Shown one piece after another: positions 4,503 through 5,088 of a stretch of 5,088 bases of DNA. A program made the position numbers and the translations under genes. The stretch covers positions 1-5,088 of the forward strand of contig SKTN01000129.1 of the NCBI GenBank assembly GCA_007117945.1, read 5' to 3'. Origin of the DNA: Nitriliruptoraceae bacterium (GTDB lineage: Bacteria; Actinomycetota; Nitriliruptoria; Nitriliruptorales; Nitriliruptoraceae). Within the stretch, counting starts at the first letter, position 1. Each line of letters begins with the position of its first letter. A model generated the notes under the pieces. The model was not told the origin of the DNA. It saw only the letters and a program-made list of their open reading frames with translations, and did not search any database.

Positions 4503-5088
4503 AGCGCGAGCGGGACTCCTCGGCGAAGCCGAGGGCGTCCACCACCTCGATGAGGTCGCCACCTGGTCCGGGGACCCTGCCGCTCCATGTGCCGAACACC
4601 TGGTGGACCTCCGTGCCGAGCAGCAGCGCCTCGGTGCGGGCGTGCCGGTCGTGACGCGGTGCGAGCACGAGGTCGAGGTCGCCCCCGGGGGAGCGCACCC
4701 GCCACGGCGCCAGGGGCTGGTCCCAGTCGTAGGTCCAGGTGAGCTCCTCACCGACCTTGTGGACCCGGCCGTCCACGATGACGCCGTTCTCGGTCACACC
4801 CGTGCCCTCGGTCCACCGGCCACCGAGCTGCAGCCCCACGACCCGGCCATCCCGGGCGATGCCGGCACCACCGCCCCAGTTCCACACGGTGCGGTAGGGC
4901 CACCGCCCCCGACCGATGTCCAGCACGCCCCAGGCGGGATCGCCGGGCTGCTGGCCGAGCTGCCAGATGCGGTCCGCGACCTCCAACCGGCCCCGCACGG
5001 GCCGCGCCTGGTGCTTGGAGGTGTACTGGAACCGCCGGTCGCTCCACGGCACGACCACGTCCACCGACCCGTGCCCGGGGGGCAGCGC
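4498..5088 (-). CDS. DUF2804 family protein, C-terminal part (start beyond the right edge)
   Basis: The function is unknown; I recognise the DUF2804 family from conserved blocks. The visible 196 residues, read from the right edge, begin ALPPGHGS. They contain the PWSDRRFQYTSK block, NWGGGAGI, the glycine-rich GLQLGGRWTEGTGVTENG segment, then HKVGEELTWTYDW, a PWRV block, APRHDRHARTE, HQVFGTWSGRV and the terminal GFAEESRSRW before TGA at 4498-4500. These Trp- and Gly-rich blocks suggest an all-beta fold with a conserved pocket. Family members are usually about 330-350 residues, so roughly the first 40% lies outside the window. A GTG at 5062-5064 could be read as a start, but conserved sequence continues upstream of it, so the gene is cut by the window rather than short. 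No signal peptide or membrane helix can be judged from this part. It converges on ccdA and is probably unrelated to the redox pair. Confidence 0.87.
   Translation of the reverse strand, partial: ALPPGHGSVDVVVPWSDRRFQYTSKHQARPVRGRLEVADRIWQLGQQPGDPAWGVLDIGRGRWPYRTVWNWGGGAGIARDGRVVGLQLGGRWTEGTGVTENGVIVDGRVHKVGEELTWTYDWDQPLAPWRVRSPGGDLDLVLAPRHDRHARTEALLLGTEVHQVFGTWSGRVPGPGGDLIEVVDALGFAEESRSRW

Noticed and set aside
1..5088. CRISPR array, insertion sequence, tRNA or rRNA
   Set aside because: No regularly spaced direct repeats, transposase motifs, terminal inverted repeats, cloverleaf-like segment or rRNA sequence was found on either strand.

Overview
The window is strongly GC-rich and gene-dense. 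It uses GTG starts, an ECF sigma factor module, Ala/Asp/Glu/Pro-rich proteins and membrane-anchored rather than periplasmic redox proteins. This fits a high-GC actinobacterium. The unusually acidic extracytoplasmic segments would suit a salt-tolerant or deep-branching lineage, but that is inference; no rRNA or other marker gene is present to settle it.

Layout. (1) Positions 1-681, + strand: the 3' part of a sodium/bile-acid-symporter-family (SBF) membrane transporter. It enters from the left edge and carries an apparent one-base deletion near position 118, so the family sequence switches reading frame. (2) 682-823: a non-coding gap with two GC-rich hairpins and a weak ECF-promoter-like motif. 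(3) 824-1423 and 1428-2513, + strand: an ECF-type sigma factor followed 4 nt later by a probable single-pass membrane anti-sigma factor with a long Pro/Asp-rich tail, forming one translationally coupled unit. (4) 2514-2712: a non-coding gap with a small hairpin and a second promoter-like motif. (5) 2713-3591 and 3591-4478, + strand: a membrane-anchored DsbA-like thioredoxin-fold protein with a CPFC active site, overlapping by one base a CcdA/DsbD-type electron carrier. (6) 4479-4502: a short hairpin between convergent genes. (7) 4498-5088, - strand: the C-terminal part of a DUF2804 protein that leaves the right edge.

How the genes may work together. The CcdA-like protein would carry reducing equivalents across the membrane, and the anchored CPFC protein would use or receive them outside the cell. 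That forms a compact extracytoplasmic thiol-disulfide exchange pair. The sigma/anti-sigma pair just upstream is a candidate envelope-signal regulator. Neither regulator contains cysteine, so a direct RsrA-like thiol switch is unlikely. Regulation of the redox pair by the sigma factor is a hypothesis, supported only by adjacency and a weakly similar upstream motif. I see no mobile element, CRISPR array, tRNA or rRNA. The individual families are familiar; the most unusual points are the combination, the architecture of the anti-sigma factor and the transporter frameshift.
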